From Flavobacteriaceae bacterium (GTDB taxonomy: Bacteria; Bacteroidota; Bacteroidia; Flavobacteriales; Flavobacteriaceae), in assembly GCA_014239895.1 (NCBI GenBank), contig JAAZXZ010000098.1, positions 1 to 7,264 on the forward strand: DNA of 7,264 nt, in the 5' to 3' direction. Positions within the stretch are counted from its first letter, which is position 1, and each line of letters starts with the position of its first letter. Shown piece after piece: positions 4,947-7,264 of this stretch. The translations under genes were made by a program, and so were the position numbers. The notes beneath the pieces are model-generated. The model was not told the DNA's origin. It ran no database searches and saw only the letters and a program-made list of their open reading frames with translations.

Positions 4947-7264
4947 TTAATAATTTAAATATATCCAACTTGTTATAGGCTCTTTGTCTGAGTTAAAATA
5001 TATAATATAAAAATATGTTCCAACTGGCAATTCTTCATTGTCCTGATCTGTTCCACACCATTGATCTATGTATTCATTTAGCTCATATACTTTTGCCCCA
5101 TATCTATTAAAGACTTCTATTTTATTGATATCTTCTCTGTCTTCTAGATGATCAAGAATTAAGCAATCATTATACCCATCATCATTTGGAGATAGTCCTT
5201 GAGGAAGGTCAATACAATAACTATTTTCATAGAAATCAACCTGGATAGTTGTTTGACCCCAACAATATGTTATATCATCAAACACTGTTACAATAAATTC
5301 GCCAGATTCTTCAGCAATTTCATTTAAACTATATGTATTGTCAGGCCCCCATTGTAAATCCACACCATCTAGCGACCATATATATGTTAATGAATTCATT
5401 TGAGCACTATTGGCTACATCTACTTCAAGCGTATAAGATTCATTTGCACATTTTAATATAGTGTCTTCAACAGCAGAGACGTTTGGAGTTGAGAAGAATT
5501 CTACTAAAACCTCATCTGAGTAGGCACAATCAGTATTATCTACAGTTATTGTTGCGCTATAAAAGGCTGTTTCACTAACTGTCAGATTAACCCCATTTTC
5601 ACCTTCGATTAAATTGCCATCCATATACCATGTAATTGATGAGTTATTTGGAAGCGTACCCGCATTTAATACCATCTCTTGACCTTGACATAATGCATTT
5701 CCAGATGATAGTAAAATATCTTCACCAAGATCTAAAGTTCCAATATCAAAACTTCCTGCATCAATAAATACAGCAGAATCATACAGAGTATCTGCATCAT
5801 CTGCTACAATTAGCTTTATATGGTATAATTCATTTGGTATAACATCAGCTTCAGCAGTCATTGCAACAGTATGACCAATAAAATTTGTAGGGCTTGTAAG
5901 TGCAGGCAAACCTCCTGGGCCATAATAATTAGCAAAGAACTCTTCATTTACTGAAGGACAACCGGCATTCCATTGATCATCTCTAACAGAAAGGACAGAA
6001 ATAGGATCAGTTGTTCCAGGGACAATAGCAAGATTTGTAGTAACTCCAGCTGTATCTGTTAACAGGAATGCAAATGCATCAGTAAATGTACACTGGAATG
6101 TTCCGTATTCTTCTGCAGCAAATATAAAGTCAAAACTCATATGATCAGTTACTGGAACAAAGTCAAATTCTATTATTGAAGCATTGTTGGTATCACCAGC
6201 ATTTAATCCTGGAATAGCAGCTTCTAAATCACCATCTCCTACCCAAGCATAGGTCCCGTCACTAATTACACCAGCCTCAGGTCCTGGCGCATTTGCAATA
6301 TCACCTGAGGTCATAATTAAACCGCTTTCAAACGGCCATGAGGACCCATTTGCCTCAAAATAACCAATACCATTAGTACTTCCAAAATCAGTTCCGGTAG
6401 TATAGGTAATATTAAATGCTTGATTACACTCAGAGTTTATTAAGACCTCTGTAATTAATTCTTCTACTGTATATTCAGTAGCACTAGTTGTTATTGGCGG
6501 AGGTACAGTGAAGACACATATATCAAATGTTAAATAATCTAGCAGATTAGCAGTATATGAATAGACTCTTATACTGTACGTATTTCCTATTGTTAGCCCA
6601 TTAGCTACACTATCATCAGCATCACTACAATAAATTTGAGTCAAGTTATCACACTGACTTCCTTCATATAATACATGGTATAAATCTTGCGTATTCCCTA
6701 CAATATTATATATGCTTATTGCATGATTTTCTGAAGTAGCGGTAAATTCAAACCATACATCATCATCAGCAGATCCGCCACAAGTATTTGGTTCTGGTGA
6801 TGGAGTTGCACCAACCAATGTACCTGATGTTGACTCTGTACATGAAGAATCAGAATTAGGCGTTATTTCCGTTGCTTGGCCGCAATTATCATTTGCTGGT
6901 GGACAAGCATTTACTTGTATAGCATCACTATTAATTACACAGTTTACATCTTGATCATTTGAAATGGTTATTACTATACCGGTTAGGAATGGGTATGGTC
7001 CCATTTGCACTACTCCGGTTTGTGTAGCTTGTCCTGTTGCTGTTCCATAATTATCGGATATTGTTAAGGATCCTGCATCTCCCATACTAGTTATATTTAC
7101 GTCAATTAAGAATTGATCTCCATTGGCACAATCATCAATAACTGTATATTCAGCTGAAGGGTTAGTACATGTAGCACAAGCTACAGTATAGTCAATACCT
7201 CCATTATATGGAGCACTACCTGAGACACAACTAATGTAGCCATCGGTTTGTACACCAAAATAAA
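4947..7264 (-). CDS. Choice-of-anchor L surface protein with T9SS type B sorting domain (5' end outside window)
   Basis: The frame is open from the right edge (first full codon at 7262-7260) to TAA at 4947-4949, giving 771 residues. The first in-frame ATG (7083-7085) is internal, because the 59 codons before it continue the same domain. Counting from the edge: residues 1-119 are beta-sandwich modules (SAEYTVIDDC, then GPYPFLTGIVITISNDQD); 120-251 is a PPC-like/jelly-roll module opening with CPPANDNC and containing DDDVWFEFTA; about 257-507 is a choice-of-anchor L domain (GLIMTSGDIANAPGPE, FIFAAEEYGTFQCTFTDAFA); 508-680 are two Ig/PKD-like modules; about 685-771 is the CHU_C type B sorting domain. 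It has 22 cysteines, suggesting disulfides formed during export. The type B domain means T9SS secretion and cell-surface placement; an adhesin-like role is inferred and no catalytic motif is seen. The downstream PorP/SprF and PorE-like genes are its probable anchor and tether. Confidence 0.9.
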   Translation of the reverse strand, partial: YFGVQTDGYISCVSGSAPYNGGIDYTVACATCTNPSAEYTVIDDCANGDQFLIDVNITSMGDAGSLTISDNYGTATGQATQTGVVQMGPYPFLTGIVITISNDQDVNCVINSDAIQVNACPPANDNCGQATEITPNSDSSCTESTSGTLVGATPSPEPNTCGGSADDDVWFEFTATSENHAISIYNIVGNTQDLYHVLYEGSQCDNLTQIYCSDADDSVANGLTIGNTYSIRVYSYTANLLDYLTFDICVFTVPPPITTSATEYTVEELITEVLINSECNQAFNITYTTGTDFGSTNGIGYFEANGSSWPFESGLIMTSGDIANAPGPEAGVISDGTYAWVGDGDLEAAIPGLNAGDTNNASIIEFDFVPVTDHMSFDFIFAAEEYGTFQCTFTDAFAFLLTDTAGVTTNLAIVPGTTDPISVLSVRDDQWNAGCPSVNEEFFANYYGPGGLPALTSPTNFIGHTVAMTAEADVIPNELYHIKLIVADDADTLYDSAVFIDAGSFDIGTLDLGEDILLSSGNALCQGQEMVLNAGTLPNNSSITWYMDGNLIEGENGVNLTVSETAFYSATITVDNTDCAYSDEVLVEFFSTPNVSAVEDTILKCANESYTLEVDVANSAQMNSLTYIWSLDGVDLQWGPDNTYSLNEIAEESGEFIVTVFDDITYCWGQTTIQVDFYENSYCIDLPQGLSPNDDGYNDCLILDHLEDREDINKIEVFNRYGAKVYELNEYIDQWCGTDQDNEELPVGTYFYIIYFNSDKEPITSWIYLNY
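4950..5210 (-). other. T9SS type B (gliding-motility-associated, CHU_C) C-terminal sorting domain
   Basis: This is the last 87 codons of the large surface protein. Recognised by the opening LSPNDDGYND (the family usually has SPNGDGxND), then INKIEVFNRYGAKVYE, a W-x-G motif (QWCGTD), LPVGTYFYIIYF and a last strand ending SWIYLNY. The domain directs export through the T9SS translocon. Type B domains differ from type A in sequence, and their proteins are reported to bind PorP-like outer-membrane proteins. Two cysteines sit inside the domain (in NDCLIL and QWCGTD). Confidence 0.92.

Noticed and set aside
7083..7085. ATG at 7085 (minus strand) as the start of the large surface protein
   Set aside because: The 59 codons between it and the right edge are in frame, without a stop, and continue the same cysteine-containing beta module; the residues after the ATG are not a signal peptide.
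2103..7264. A wholly new secretion or defence system
   Set aside because: All three genes belong to recognised T9SS-related families with matching motifs; nothing in the region requires a new system.

Overview
This window looks like part of a chromosome from the Bacteroidota, most likely class Flavobacteriia. The evidence is strongly AT-rich DNA, starts of the MKK/MKN type without clear Shine-Dalgarno sequences, a TonB-dependent receptor followed by a DUF5689 lipoprotein, and three genes typical of the type IX secretion system (T9SS) world. No RNA gene, CRISPR array, insertion sequence or phage gene was found.

Layout. Two genes on the + strand fill the left quarter: the 3' end of a TonB-dependent receptor (1-600, cut by the left edge) and, 10 bases later, a lipoprotein with a DUF5689 region and a C-terminal choice-of-anchor J region (611-1966). 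Three genes on the - strand fill the rest and converge on this pair. In transcription order they are a large surface protein with a choice-of-anchor L domain and a T9SS type B C-terminal sorting domain (stop at 4947, 5' end beyond the right edge), a PorP/SprF-family outer-membrane protein (4016-4927), and a PorE-like protein with TPR, PD40 propeller, carboxypeptidase-regulatory-like and OmpA C-terminal domains (2103-3995). Gaps of 19-20 bases suggest one operon. The 136-base convergent gap (1967-2102) holds only a doubtful small reading frame and no convincing terminator.

How the genes work together. The left pair is probably an outer-membrane uptake unit: a TonB-energised barrel plus a surface lipoprotein that may help to capture the substrate, which cannot be identified here. 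The right trio reads as a cargo-anchor-tether module. The cargo would be exported by the T9SS, held at the surface by the PorP-like barrel, and linked to peptidoglycan by the PorE-like OmpA domain. The families are well known, so the window is mostly ordinary flavobacterial envelope biology. The points that merit a second look are the self-contained trio, a cysteine pair in the sorting domain, the OB-fold-like character of the DUF5689 region, and a possible frameshifted small gene behind the ompA-like gene.
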